In this document: piece after piece, positions 24,761-33,278 of the stretch
Layout: every line of letters starts with the position of its first letter
Numbering within the stretch: position 1 is the first letter of the stretch
Origin: Flavobacterium psychrophilum
GTDB taxonomy: Bacteria; Bacteroidota; Bacteroidia; Flavobacteriales; Flavobacteriaceae
DNA length: 64,000 bases
Direction: 5' to 3'
Assembly: GCA_945890865.1 (NCBI GenBank)
Contig: CAMDDB010000003.1
Span: 1-64,000 of the forward strand
Made by a program: the position numbers and the translations under genes
The notes under the pieces: generated by a model
What the model was told of the DNA's origin: nothing
Databases searched by the model: none
Seen by the model: the letters and a program-made list of their open reading frames with translations, nothing else

Positions 24761-25627
24761 ATGATAGCAGCATCAGAATTAATAGTTAATTTAGACGGAA
24801 GTGTTTATCACATCAATCTAAAACCGGGCCAAGTTGCTCAAGACATCCTATTTGTAGGCGATCAAGACCGAGTAGAAAAAATAACCAAGCATTTTGACTC
24901 GATTGAATTTAGTACCCAAAAACGCGAATTCAAAACCCAAACAGGAACCTACAAAGGCAAACGAATAACGGTCATATCAACAGGTATTGGTCCCGATAAC
25001 ATAGACATTGTAATGAACGAGTTAGATGCTTTATTCAATGTAGATTTAGAAACTCGAACGATAAAAAATAAATTGACATCGCTAAATATCATTCGCATAG
25101 GTACCTCGGGATCTTTACAAGCAGACATTCCTTGTGACAGCATAGTGATGAGCCAGTATGGTCTTGGATTAGACAACATGCTTCGCTCCTATTTAATTGA
25201 TACGATTTCAGAAACTGAAATAGAAGACGCTTTTATAGCGCAAACCCAATGGGACCTTCGCAAAGGCCGTCCTTATGTGATAGCTGGGAGTTCGACATTG
25301 GTGAAACGATTTGAAAGTCCTACCATTTATAAAGGTTTTACAGGAACTGTAGGCGGGTTTTATGGACCGCAAGGGCGTGTCATTCGTTTGGATATTCAGG
25401 ATTCAGATTTGAATACCAAAATGGATCATTTCAATTATAAAGGTATTCAGATGACCAACTTAGAAATGGAAACCGCTGCCATTTATGGCTTAGGAAAATT
25501 AATGGGACACGAATGTTTATCATTGAATGCGATCATTGCAAATCGAGCTTCAGGAACGTTTAGTGAAGACCCGCATAAAACTGTGGATGCTTTAATCGAA
25601 TATACGTTACATAAATTAGCAGAGTAA
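24761..25627 (+). CDS. Nucleoside phosphorylase (uridine phosphorylase-like)
   Basis: A 288-residue member of the PNP/UDP family, which cleaves nucleosides with phosphate in salvage. Visible features are the phosphate-binding FVGDQDRVEKI near 30, STGIGPDNIDIV near 70, RIGTSGSLQ near 108 (the family GTSG motif) and QMTNLEMETAAIYGL near 229, where the Met-Glu pair binds the ribose. Sequence around TNLEMETA resembles uridine phosphorylase more than purine enzymes, but base choice cannot be read reliably. Two bases separate it from the VOC gene. Confidence 0.9.
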   Translation: MIAASELIVNLDGSVYHINLKPGQVAQDILFVGDQDRVEKITKHFDSIEFSTQKREFKTQTGTYKGKRITVISTGIGPDNIDIVMNELDALFNVDLETRTIKNKLTSLNIIRIGTSGSLQADIPCDSIVMSQYGLGLDNMLRSYLIDTISETEIEDAFIAQTQWDLRKGRPYVIAGSSTLVKRFESPTIYKGFTGTVGGFYGPQGRVIRLDIQDSDLNTKMDHFNYKGIQMTNLEMETAAIYGLGKLMGHECLSLNAIIANRASGTFSEDPHKTVDALIEYTLHKLAE

Positions 25628-25629
25628 AA

Positions 25630-26010
25630 ATGACATTTCGTTTTGCACGACATACCAATGATTTAGAACAAATTAAATCTTTTTACATTGCTATTTTAGG
25701 TTTTGAATTGCTTGGCACTTTTGAAAATCACAATGGTTATGATGGAGTTTTTATTGGAAAATCAAATGAAAATTGGCATTTAGAATTTACAAAAACAAAA
25801 GAAGTTATTTCCTTTGATTTTAAAGAAGATGATATTCTCGTTTTTTACCCAGAAAGTAAAATGGAGTTTGACTTACTTATTAATAAATTACAATCTCATG
25901 AAATTGAATTTATTAAAGCTAAAAATCCCTATTGGAATGAAAATGGTAAAATGATTTTAGATCCTGATGACTATCGAATACTAATTTCAGATTTAAAAAT
26001 TAGAGCATGA
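25630..26010 (+). CDS. VOC-fold (glyoxalase-like) protein
   Basis: A 126-residue single-module vicinal oxygen chelate protein. It has the repeating beta-alpha-beta pattern: FARHTNDLEQIKSFYIAILGF at the start (in part FYIAILGFELL), GYDGVFIGK, LEFTKTK and a final DPDDYRILIS. Metal-binding His or Glu positions cannot be assigned with confidence, so its activity is unknown. It starts two bases after the phosphorylase and its stop overlaps the GNAT start (ATGA). Confidence 0.82.
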   Translation: MTFRFARHTNDLEQIKSFYIAILGFELLGTFENHNGYDGVFIGKSNENWHLEFTKTKEVISFDFKEDDILVFYPESKMEFDLLINKLQSHEIEFIKAKNPYWNENGKMILDPDDYRILISDLKIRA

Positions 26011-26540
26011 TACAACTTGAATCTTCACGACTTCTTTATCGCCCTTTTGATACATCAGATGCTCAGGACTTGTTTTCAATGGATGCTAATCCTATTGTAC
26101 ACAAATACCTTTGGCAAAAACCTTCCATTCATATTGACGAATCGCTTCAAATTATTGACTATTTACTGAAACAGTACAAAGAAAATGGAATTGGTCGGTA
26201 TGCTACTATTTTAAAAGAAACCGGCGAATTTATTGGCTGGACGGGCATCAAATACATCAACGATCATGTTGAAAATGGACAAACCAATTTTTACGATTAT
26301 GGTTACCGATTAAATGAACCCTTTTGGAATAAAGGCTATGCAACTGAAGCTACAACGTTTTGGTTAGATCATGGTTTCAACACCATTAAAATAAAAACAA
26401 TGAACGCCTATACCCATGCTGAAAATGGTGCTTCCAACCATATTTTAGAAAAAGCTGGTTTTCAAGAAATGGAAAACTATAATAACGACGAAAATATAGC
26501 TTGGAAATGGTGGCAATTTGAAAATAATCTCATTAAATAG
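26007..26540 (+). CDS. GNAT acetyltransferase, RimJ/RimL type
   Basis: A 177-residue N-acetyltransferase. It opens IQLESSRLLYRPFDTSDAQDL, in part LESSRLLYRPF, the usual start of RimJ/RimL-like enzymes. The acetyl-CoA-binding region is EPFWNKGYATEAT near 108-120, followed by AENGASNHILEKAGF, both typical of the family. The substrate could be a protein N-terminus, an amine or an antibiotic. The start overlaps the VOC gene by four bases. The last codons contain the -33 element of the next gene's promoter. Confidence 0.9.
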   Translation: MIQLESSRLLYRPFDTSDAQDLFSMDANPIVHKYLWQKPSIHIDESLQIIDYLLKQYKENGIGRYATILKETGEFIGWTGIKYINDHVENGQTNFYDYGYRLNEPFWNKGYATEATTFWLDHGFNTIKIKTMNAYTHAENGASNHILEKAGFQEMENYNNDENIAWKWWQFENNLIK

Positions 26541-26551
26541 CCGTACTTTTG
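26517..26551 (+). promoter_or_regulatory. Complete -33/-7 promoter for the SDR gene
   Basis: TTTG at 26517-26520 and TACTTTTG at 26544-26551 are separated by 23 bp, matching the Bacteroidota layout. The -33 element lies inside the end of the GNAT gene. The leader to the ATG at 26570 would be about 12 nt. Confidence 0.65.
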
Positions 26552-26569
26552 TGCGCAACTATACAACAA

Positions 26570-27694
26570 ATGAAAATAATCCTTACAGGCGCAACTGGTG
26601 TTTTAGGCTCACACATCATGTATGATGTATTAGAGCACTTTATCCATACTAACATTCAAGGAACCTTATTTTTAATAACCCGTAAAAAGGGAAATGTTGC
26701 TGCAAAAGAGCGAATAACCGAATTGCTTTCGAGTCATTATACACCTAAAATTTTATCTGCTAAAGGAACAACAGCCTTACTCAAGTATATTACAATCATT
26801 GATGCCGATTTAGCACAACTTGAAAAAACCGTCCTTGAACAATTTAAAGGTGCTTACTTTATTCATTCTGCGGGCTATGTCAATTTATCGACTGACGAAG
26901 ATCAGAAAGAAAAAATATTTCATGAAAATGCATCCCTTACTAAGAACCTGTTCACAACCTTTTCACCCTATATAAAAAAATTCATCTACATCAGCACGGC
27001 CTTTTCTTCGGGAGTTAGAAAGGGATTGATAGCAAATGATTTTCACAACTTGGAATTTAAATTGGACCATCGCAATGCGTATGAAAATGCCAAATTTCAT
27101 TCCGAAGAATTCGTCATCCAACAATGTACTCAATTGCAACTACCCTATCAAATTTTACGCCCCAGTGTCATTGGAGGAAAAATGTTGGGTATAGAAAACC
27201 GCTATTTTATTCCAAAATATATGGTGTTTTATTTGATGGCTAAATTTTTTCATTTCACAGCCCAACGAAAAGTTGCACAAGAAAATGTGCGTTTTACCAT
27301 AAGTGAAAATACTGGTTTAAACATCATCCCCGTTGATTATGTTTCCAAAGTTATTGTAGCAACATTTCAAAGAACAGATATTACACAATTGAATATTGTG
27401 CATAACGAAAGCTTTAATTTGGTGAAGGGATTGCAACTCATTATGAAAGAAGTGGGCTATACAAATTTTAGTATATTACCCAATGCACTCGATTTTGATT
27501 ATAAAAATACCATTGAAAAATTATATTACGAAAGTATTGGTAAACATTTAAAGCCTTATTTGACTTCGGCAGCAAATGAATACGACACAACACTCTTAAA
27601 TTCGATACTTGAAATACCAAAACTAGATGCCGAATCGTTTACAGACATGATCCGCTATGCTAGATTACATAACTTTAAAGATATTAATGTTTAA
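26570..27694 (+). CDS. Extended SDR, thioester-reductase/epimerase-like
   Basis: A 374-residue NAD(P)-binding protein starting MKIILTGATGVLGSHI, with the TGxxGxxG fingerprint. The region YISTAFSSGV followed by YENAKFHSEE gives the Ser/Tyr-xxx-Lys-type active site (here Y-ENA-K). The C-terminal half resembles the NAD_binding_4 (male sterility/thioester reductase) group, which reduce acyl thioesters, though no carrier or adenylation domain is present. A TTG seven codons upstream falls in the promoter box and is rejected. The next gene follows after 8 bp, so they are probably co-transcribed. The substrate is unknown. Confidence 0.82.
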   Translation: MKIILTGATGVLGSHIMYDVLEHFIHTNIQGTLFLITRKKGNVAAKERITELLSSHYTPKILSAKGTTALLKYITIIDADLAQLEKTVLEQFKGAYFIHSAGYVNLSTDEDQKEKIFHENASLTKNLFTTFSPYIKKFIYISTAFSSGVRKGLIANDFHNLEFKLDHRNAYENAKFHSEEFVIQQCTQLQLPYQILRPSVIGGKMLGIENRYFIPKYMVFYLMAKFFHFTAQRKVAQENVRFTISENTGLNIIPVDYVSKVIVATFQRTDITQLNIVHNESFNLVKGLQLIMKEVGYTNFSILPNALDFDYKNTIEKLYYESIGKHLKPYLTSAANEYDTTLLNSILEIPKLDAESFTDMIRYARLHNFKDINV

Positions 27695-27702
27695 GTTTAC
27701 GT

Positions 27703-28551
27703 ATGAAAACCATTAAAATTGCTGGAGTTCCAGAACATTTTAACTTACCCTGGCATTTGTGTATTGAAGACGGCGAGTTTGAGGCCGTAGGAATTGATTT
27801 ACAATGGAACGATGTTCCTGAAGGTACTGGAAAAATGTGCCAAATGTTGCGCACGGGTGAAACTGACATTGCAGTACTGCTCACCGAAGGAATTATTAAA
27901 GATATCGCAGAAGGAAATACGGCTAAAATTGTACAAATATTTATACAAAGTCCTTTGATTTGGGGTGTTCATGTGGCACAAAATTCTCCCTATCAAAACC
28001 TATCCGAATTAGAAAAAAAGAAAGTTGCTGTTTCTAGGATGGGTTCAGGATCACATTTGATGAGTTTAGTCAATGCCACCAATCAACATTGGGAAACAGA
28101 TGATTTAGAGTTTGAAATCGTCAATACGATAGAGGGTGCTGAAGAAAATCTCACAAAAGGCACTGCCGATTATTTTATGTGGGAACGATTTATGACTCAA
28201 CCGTTAGTGGATCAAAAAATATTTCGACGCATTGCCGAATGCCCTACTCCATGGCCTTGCTTTGTGATTGCCGTTCGAAATGAAGTCTTAGAATCGGATC
28301 CTACAATCGTACATCAAATTCTTGATATCATCAATACAACCACACAAGAATTTAAAGACATTCCAAGTATCGATAGAACACTTTCCTTGAAATATAATTT
28401 AGAACTTAAAGCGGTTCAAGAATGGTTAAGTTTAACCCATTGGTCGCAAAAACAAATGACAAAATCAAGTTTTGAAACGATTATGAATAAGCTTTTAGAA
28501 TTGAAACTGGTTCGTAATACATTACCATTCGATTGCCTTTTTTCCGTGTAA
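27703..28551 (+). CDS. Periplasmic-binding-protein-like fold, no signal peptide
   Basis: A 282-residue protein of the NMT1/THI5-like or type 2 solute-binding fold. It starts MKTIKIAGVPEHFNLPW. Two lobes are suggested by TDIAVLLTEG near 54 and VAVSRMGSGSH near 104, and PTPWPCFVIAVRNE near 178 is a typical hinge region. There is no signal sequence and no ABC permease or ATPase nearby. It is therefore probably a cytosolic ligand-binding or enzymatic variant, working with the SDR encoded 8 bp upstream. Its 3' end overlaps the convergent ung gene by 30 bp. Confidence 0.75.
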   Translation: MKTIKIAGVPEHFNLPWHLCIEDGEFEAVGIDLQWNDVPEGTGKMCQMLRTGETDIAVLLTEGIIKDIAEGNTAKIVQIFIQSPLIWGVHVAQNSPYQNLSELEKKKVAVSRMGSGSHLMSLVNATNQHWETDDLEFEIVNTIEGAEENLTKGTADYFMWERFMTQPLVDQKIFRRIAECPTPWPCFVIAVRNEVLESDPTIVHQILDIINTTTQEFKDIPSIDRTLSLKYNLELKAVQEWLSLTHWSQKQMTKSSFETIMNKLLELKLVRNTLPFDCLFSV

Positions 28552-29187
28552 ACTTAAATAATCATTTGTTTTTTTAAAATGATGATTGCCAAACCACAAT
28601 CCTCTATTTGCACTTAAAGGTGACGGATGACAAGATTCTAATACCAAATGCTTATCCCGATCAATTTGTATGCCTTTTTTTTGAGCAAAACTTCCCCAGA
28701 GTAAAAATACCAGATGCTCACATTCTTCATTCAATAACTGAATTACCGCATTCGTAAAAAGATTCCATTTCAGATGTTTGTGACTGTTTGCGCTATCTTT
28801 TCGAACACTTAATCCGGAATTCAACAATAACACACCTTGGGCGGCCCAACGGTCTAAATTGCCCGAAACTGGAAACAAAATTTGATCGTACTCGGACTGA
28901 ATTTCTAGAAAAATGTTTTTTAATGAAGGCGGAATAGCCACACCATCATTTACAGAAAAACACAAGCCATTTGCTTCACCCGTTCCATGATAAGGATCTT
29001 GACCAATAATAACGACTCGAGTGGCTTCAAAATCAAACTGCTCAAAAGCATTAAACAGCATTTCCTTAGGCGGAAAACAAATTGTAGTTGAATATTCCTG
29101 CTCAACCTGTAGCCATAATTCTTTAAAATAGGGCTTTTGAAATTCAGCTTCTAATCGTTGGTTCCAAGATTGATTAGTGATCAACAT
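28522..29187 (-). CDS. ung: Uracil-DNA glycosylase
   Basis: Removes uracil from DNA as the first step of base-excision repair. The 221-residue protein has the family-1 motifs: GQDPYHGTGEANGLCFSV near 62-79 with the catalytic Asp in GQDPYH, the LLLNSGLSVRK segment near 120 and HPSPLSANRG near 187 with the catalytic His. Length matches the family. It is convergent with, and overlaps by 30 bp, the solute-binding-like gene. It is divergent from the MutS2-like gene, so two DNA-maintenance genes share the 29.2-kb region. Confidence 0.97.
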   Translation of the reverse strand: MLITNQSWNQRLEAEFQKPYFKELWLQVEQEYSTTICFPPKEMLFNAFEQFDFEATRVVIIGQDPYHGTGEANGLCFSVNDGVAIPPSLKNIFLEIQSEYDQILFPVSGNLDRWAAQGVLLLNSGLSVRKDSANSHKHLKWNLFTNAVIQLLNEECEHLVFLLWGSFAQKKGIQIDRDKHLVLESCHPSPLSANRGLWFGNHHFKKTNDYLSLHGKKAIEW

Positions 29188-29270
29188 TTTATAAATTTTA
29201 TCAAAAATATAAATTTCTATTGCAATATGGTTTTTTTACTTTGTAACTTTGACCGTATAGAAAAAGAAAA

Positions 29271-31439
29271 ATGATTTCGATTACCCAAAAAACACTTCAA
29301 GATTTAGAATTTAATACAATATTAGCTACGATTTCAAGTCGTTGCAACACGGATATCGGTGAATCTAAAGCTTTAACCATTGCTCCCATCAATGACAAAA
29401 ATGAATTGCTTACAAATTTGCAGCAAACGGCAGAATACTTATCTTCTTTTTCAAATAATAATGCTATACCCAACCATGGTTTTGAAAACATTCTTTATGA
29501 ATTACAGTTTTTAGCCATAGATGATAGTTTTTTAGAAGTAGGCAGTTTTAAGAAAATTTCTAATCTCACTGAAACAGCCATCACACTAATACAGTTTTTA
29601 AAAAAATTTGAAACATATTATCCCCAACTCTATCAAAGATCAGCAACAATTGATTGTGTAAAACTAATCACACAAAGAATCGATGAAGTGATCGATAAAT
29701 TTGGAATTATTAAAGATAATGCCTCCCCCGATTTAATCGATATCCGACGCAACATCAATGTAGTCCGTGGAAAAATAAATCAAAGTTTTGGAATGGCTTT
29801 AAGCCAATATCATTCCATGGGTTATTTAGACGATATTAAAGAAACCGTCGTTGAAAACAGAAGAGTATTGGCGGTATTAGCCATGTATCGAAGAAAAGTG
29901 AAAGGAGCTATTTTAGGTACTTCAAAAACAGGAAGTATTGCCTACATCGAACCCGAAGCGGCCCAACGTTATTCTCGTGAATTAAATAACTTGGAATTTG
30001 AAGAACGGGAAGAAATCATGCGTATTTTAAAACGTTTGACCAATGATATTCGACCTTTTAGTGATACGCTTTCTGCGTACCAAGAGCTATTAAGTGATGT
30101 GGATGTTATTGCGGCTAAGGCAAAATATGCACTTTCTATCAATGGACTATTACCCACCATTTCCGATAAAAAACGACTATTTTTTAAAGACGCCTATCAT
30201 CCTATACTTTATTTGAATAATAAAGAAAAAAAGGAAATCACCTATCCTCAAACCATTGAACTGCAACATGAAAGCAGAATCATTGTAATCTCCGGACCCA
30301 ATGCTGGTGGTAAAACCATTTCATTAAAAACGGTAGGATTGCTTCAATTGATGTTGCAAAGTGGTATACTCATTCCGGTACACGAACGCAGTGAAACGTT
30401 TTTATTTGACAGAATACTCACCGACATTGGAGATAACCAATCTATCGAAAATCATTTGAGTACTTATAGTTATCGATTAAAAAACATGAATTACTTTTTA
30501 AAAAAATGCAATTCAAAAACCTTATTTTTAATTGATGAATTTGGAACGGGTTCGGATCCCGAATTAGGAGGTTCCCTAGCCGAGACTTTCCTAGAAGAAT
30601 TTTATAATCGTGAAGCTTTTGGAATTATAACAACACATTATAGTAATTTGAAGATATTAGCCAACGAATTGCCGTTTGCTGCAAATGCTAACATGCTCTT
30701 TGATGAAAAATCTTTAGAACCCATGTATAAGCTAATATTAGGTCAGGCTGGAAGTTCATTTACTTTTGAAGTAGCGCAAAAAAACGGCATCCCGTTTGGG
30801 TTAATCAATCGAGCTAAAAAGAAAATTGAAGTTGGAAAAGTACGCTTTGATAAAACCATTGCCAACTTACAGAAAGAGCGATCTAAGTTAGAAAAAACAT
30901 CATTGAATTTAAAAGAAGAGGAATCCAAAGCTCGGTATGAAAGCAAAAAAATGGAAACCATAAATGCTAAAATTCAAGATAAACTCGAGCGCTATCAAGA
31001 ACTATATGATGCCAATCAGCGTTTGATTTATATAGGACAAAAGATTGACGACATTTCAGAAAGTTATTTCAATAATAAAGATAAAAAAATATTAATCGGG
31101 GAATTTTTGAAAATGATCGAAATCGAAAATTCGAAACGTAAAAAAATTTCGGCAAAAGAGAAGAAAGCGAAAGAAGTGATTCAAAAAAAGGTAGTAGAAG
31201 AAGTACAAGTAAAAGTGGAAGCCATTCGAACCGATAAAAAAGAGAAAAAAATAAAAGCTAAAATTGAAGAAGAAAACCAACCAAAAGTAATTTTAAAAGT
31301 TGGCGATCGTGTGCGAATGATTGATGGAAAAGCAATTGGCACTATTGACGCTATAGAAAAAAATAAAGCCACAGTGAATTATGGGGTTTTTACTTCAAAA
31401 GTAAGTGTAGAACAGTTGGAATTTGTACAACCTATTTAA
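29271..31439 (+). CDS. mutS2: MutS2-family protein lacking the Smr domain
   Basis: A 722-residue MutS2-type ATPase. It has the clamp/lever helices (about 1-300), the MutS ATPase domain with Walker A GPNAGGKT near 344, Walker B LFLIDEFGTGSDP near 423 and the H-loop TTHYSN near 456, a long charged coiled coil (about 520-650, rich in Lys/Glu) and a small beta-rich end, VGDRVRMIDGKAIGTI. Typical MutS2 carries a further C-terminal Smr nuclease domain with the LDLRG and HGxG motifs; these are absent, so it should bind and remodel DNA or collided ribosomes without cutting. In flavobacteria it is often labelled MutS. Confidence 0.9.
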   Translation: MISITQKTLQDLEFNTILATISSRCNTDIGESKALTIAPINDKNELLTNLQQTAEYLSSFSNNNAIPNHGFENILYELQFLAIDDSFLEVGSFKKISNLTETAITLIQFLKKFETYYPQLYQRSATIDCVKLITQRIDEVIDKFGIIKDNASPDLIDIRRNINVVRGKINQSFGMALSQYHSMGYLDDIKETVVENRRVLAVLAMYRRKVKGAILGTSKTGSIAYIEPEAAQRYSRELNNLEFEEREEIMRILKRLTNDIRPFSDTLSAYQELLSDVDVIAAKAKYALSINGLLPTISDKKRLFFKDAYHPILYLNNKEKKEITYPQTIELQHESRIIVISGPNAGGKTISLKTVGLLQLMLQSGILIPVHERSETFLFDRILTDIGDNQSIENHLSTYSYRLKNMNYFLKKCNSKTLFLIDEFGTGSDPELGGSLAETFLEEFYNREAFGIITTHYSNLKILANELPFAANANMLFDEKSLEPMYKLILGQAGSSFTFEVAQKNGIPFGLINRAKKKIEVGKVRFDKTIANLQKERSKLEKTSLNLKEEESKARYESKKMETINAKIQDKLERYQELYDANQRLIYIGQKIDDISESYFNNKDKKILIGEFLKMIEIENSKRKKISAKEKKAKEVIQKKVVEEVQVKVEAIRTDKKEKKIKAKIEEENQPKVILKVGDRVRMIDGKAIGTIDAIEKNKATVNYGVFTSKVSVEQLEFVQPI

Positions 31440-31454
31440 CGATTATTTCAAATT

Positions 31455-31868
31455 ATGGAACTACATGAATTACCCAAAGGAAAAAAAATCATTCTATTTG
31501 ATGGCGTTTGCAACTTATGTGATGCTTCTGTACAGTATATAATTAAAAACGACAAAAGCGATATTTTTCGATTTGTTTCCCTACAATCCGAATTGGGACA
31601 ACGCATTATAAAGCACATAGGAATTCATTCAGATTATAGGGATAGCATTGTATTATATGAGCCCGGTATTGCCTATTATTACAAATCTTCGGCAGCTCTT
31701 GAAATTGCAAAAAATCTGCAAGGAATTTTTACACTTGCCACACTATTTCGAATTTTACCCTCTAGTATTCGTGATCTTTTGTATGATTATGTAGCAAAAA
31801 ATAGGTACAAGTGGTACGGAAAAAAGGAAAGTTGTGCCGTATTGACTGAAAATTCGAGATTTTTATAG
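31455..31868 (+). CDS. DCC1-like thiol-disulfide oxidoreductase family protein (DUF393)
   Basis: A 137-residue protein with the DUF393 signature FDGVCNLCDASVQYII at the start. This holds a CxxC pair (Cys-Asn-Leu-Cys) as in thioredoxin folds, and the family is named for its DxxCxxC. The phrase FRFVSLQSELGQ, the central SSAALEIA and the end RYKWYGKKESC are also typical. There is no signal peptide. It lies 15 bp after mutS2 and is probably on the same transcript. The partner is unknown. Confidence 0.88.
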   Translation: MELHELPKGKKIILFDGVCNLCDASVQYIIKNDKSDIFRFVSLQSELGQRIIKHIGIHSDYRDSIVLYEPGIAYYYKSSAALEIAKNLQGIFTLATLFRILPSSIRDLLYDYVAKNRYKWYGKKESCAVLTENSRFL

Positions 31869-31870
31869 CA

Positions 31871-31882
31871 TGACAATTGTCA
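31871..31882. promoter_or_regulatory. Palindrome TGACAATTGTCA before a small membrane-protein gene
   Basis: A perfect 12-bp palindrome just after the DUF393 stop. It lies about 24 bp ahead of the TACTTTTG box at 31906, so a bound dimer would sit over the -33 region. Confidence 0.4.
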
Positions 31883-31905
31883 TATTTCTAACACTAATTT
31901 AATGA

Positions 31906-31913
31906 TACTTTTG
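31906..31913 (+). promoter_or_regulatory. Promoter -7 box for the 47-residue membrane protein
   Basis: TACTTTTG matches TAnnTTTG, with about 15 nt of predicted leader to the ATG at 31935. A TTG at 31877-31879 is 26 bp upstream, inside the palindrome. Confidence 0.55.
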
Positions 31914-31934
31914 AAAGAATAAACAAAAGAAATC

Positions 31935-32078
31935 ATGAATAAACTAGTTGTACCTTTTTACTCTCATATCAACGGAACATTTATAATGATTGGAGTATTT
32001 GCTTTGGTTATTATTGGGATAATTGGAGCTGTTCTTTTAATGATGAGAAGTGATAAAAGCAAAAAAAACGACCATTAG
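31935..32078 (+). CDS. Small single-helix membrane protein (47 residues)
   Basis: An ATG-started frame of 47 codons encodes MNKLVVPFYSHINGTF, a strongly hydrophobic helix (about 17-37, IMIGVFALVIIGIIGAVLLM) and a basic tail MRSDKSKKNDH. The positive tail suggests the C-terminus stays in the cytoplasm. It has its own -7 box, a palindrome in the promoter, and a terminator whose stem includes its stop codon, so it looks like a complete one-gene unit. No family is recognised. Many such proteins modulate larger membrane complexes; that is only a possibility here. Confidence 0.65.
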   Translation: MNKLVVPFYSHINGTFIMIGVFALVIIGIIGAVLLMMRSDKSKKNDH

Positions 32079-32095
32079 TAGTGGTCGTTTTTTAA
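32063..32095. terminator. Bidirectional terminator
   Basis: AACGACCA and TGGTCGTT pair around a 7-nt loop, with A- and T-runs on either side. It serves the small membrane-protein gene and the convergent TPR gene. The small gene's stop codon lies in the loop. Confidence 0.8.
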
Positions 32096-32114
32096 TTTTG
32101 TTTGCACCTACATT

Positions 32115-33221
32115 CTACTGCAGTGTTTTTACTTTATCCGCTTGTCCAGTAGCAACATAAGCCATTTTTAAGATGCTTTTTGTGCTTTCATTTGAAGGAT
32201 CGATTGAGTAGGCTTTTTCAAAATCGGGAATGATTTTAATAAACATTTCTTTTCTTTTAGCCATTAAGGCATCAAATTTGTTTTTATCAGCTCTTGAAGC
32301 ATTAATTTCGGCTACAAGTTTTTCTTCTTCACTTAAACCACTAATACCTAAATTATAATATAATTCAAATTCCCCTTTTTTAATCTCTTCGTCATTGGGA
32401 GCTAAAAGTCTTGCCTTTGCAAAGGTTTCTTTTGCTTTTTCAAAATCACTATTTTGTCTATATAATAAAGCCAAAATACGTAGGGTTTCTGGTTTACTAT
32501 CACTCACTTTTAAATCTCTTGGTTTTTCATACAAACTCAATGAAATAAATTTGGCGCGATCCTCAATACTTGCAATTTCTTCCTCTAATCCAGTAGCTTT
32601 ATTAAATGCATAATAAACCATACCATTGTTAATATAATCACTAGCTACTAACTCTTCATAATATTTTATAGCAACCTTGTAATCTTCACCTTGAACCGAT
32701 AAAATTGCTGCATTTTGTAATGATTTACCTTCATGAATTGGATCAAACAAATAGACGTTATAAAAAAACGGAGCTGCTTCTTTATATTTTTTTGCTCCAT
32801 TTAAAGTCATTGCAATAGAGGTCATCGATTGTTTAAACTCTTTCATCTCCTCTAGCAATTCATCTGTATAAATCTTTTTACCTGATTTTTTTTCGAAGGC
32901 AATAGTTTCATTTATCACAGCGCTGTAATCTTTAATAAAGTCAAATGAGTATACGCTCAATTGATCTTGTGGAGTTGCTTTTGTTCCTTTTGAGGCCAAA
33001 ACAACCGTAGGATACATAACTTTGTAAAATTTTGCATATACCTTATCTGATTCTTCTGAGGCTAAATTCTGAAGCGCATCGCTAGCAGCTTTATAGGCTT
33101 CTAAATCTTTTTCAGAGATTTCATCTTTAGCATAAATTTTCTTTAATGCTTTGAGCTCATCTTTTTGAGCAAATGTCGCAACCGATAAAAGTAACGTTGC
33201 GCTTAAAATAAGTTTTTTCAT
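32115..33221 (-). CDS. Exported TPR-repeat protein
   Basis: A 368-residue protein with a signal peptide (MKKLILSATLLLSVATFAQ, cleavage near 19) and tetratricopeptide-like helical repeats. Clear ones include AAPFFYNVYLFDPIHEG, YKVAIKYYEELVASD near 180 and the segment LALLYRQNSDFEKAKETFA near 250-270, and the end DFEKAYSIDPSNESTKSIL. It is probably a periplasmic scaffold. Its ATG lies 57 bp from the gyrA stop, with the gyrA terminator between them. The binding partner is unknown. Confidence 0.82.
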   Translation of the reverse strand: MKKLILSATLLLSVATFAQKDELKALKKIYAKDEISEKDLEAYKAASDALQNLASEESDKVYAKFYKVMYPTVVLASKGTKATPQDQLSVYSFDFIKDYSAVINETIAFEKKSGKKIYTDELLEEMKEFKQSMTSIAMTLNGAKKYKEAAPFFYNVYLFDPIHEGKSLQNAAILSVQGEDYKVAIKYYEELVASDYINNGMVYYAFNKATGLEEEIASIEDRAKFISLSLYEKPRDLKVSDSKPETLRILALLYRQNSDFEKAKETFAKARLLAPNDEEIKKGEFELYYNLGISGLSEEEKLVAEINASRADKNKFDALMAKRKEMFIKIIPDFEKAYSIDPSNESTKSILKMAYVATGQADKVKTLQ

Positions 33222-33239
33222 TTGGTGTAAACTTGGTTA

Positions 33240-33268
33240 AACAAAAGCCCAAAATAAATTTGGGCTCT
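33240..33268 (-). terminator. gyrA terminator
   Basis: AGCCCAAA (33246-33253) pairs with TTTGGGCT (33259-33266) around five bases. On the minus strand it is followed by TTTTGTTT, so it ends gyrA transcription. Confidence 0.75.
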
Positions 33269-33278
33269 ATACTCTAAT

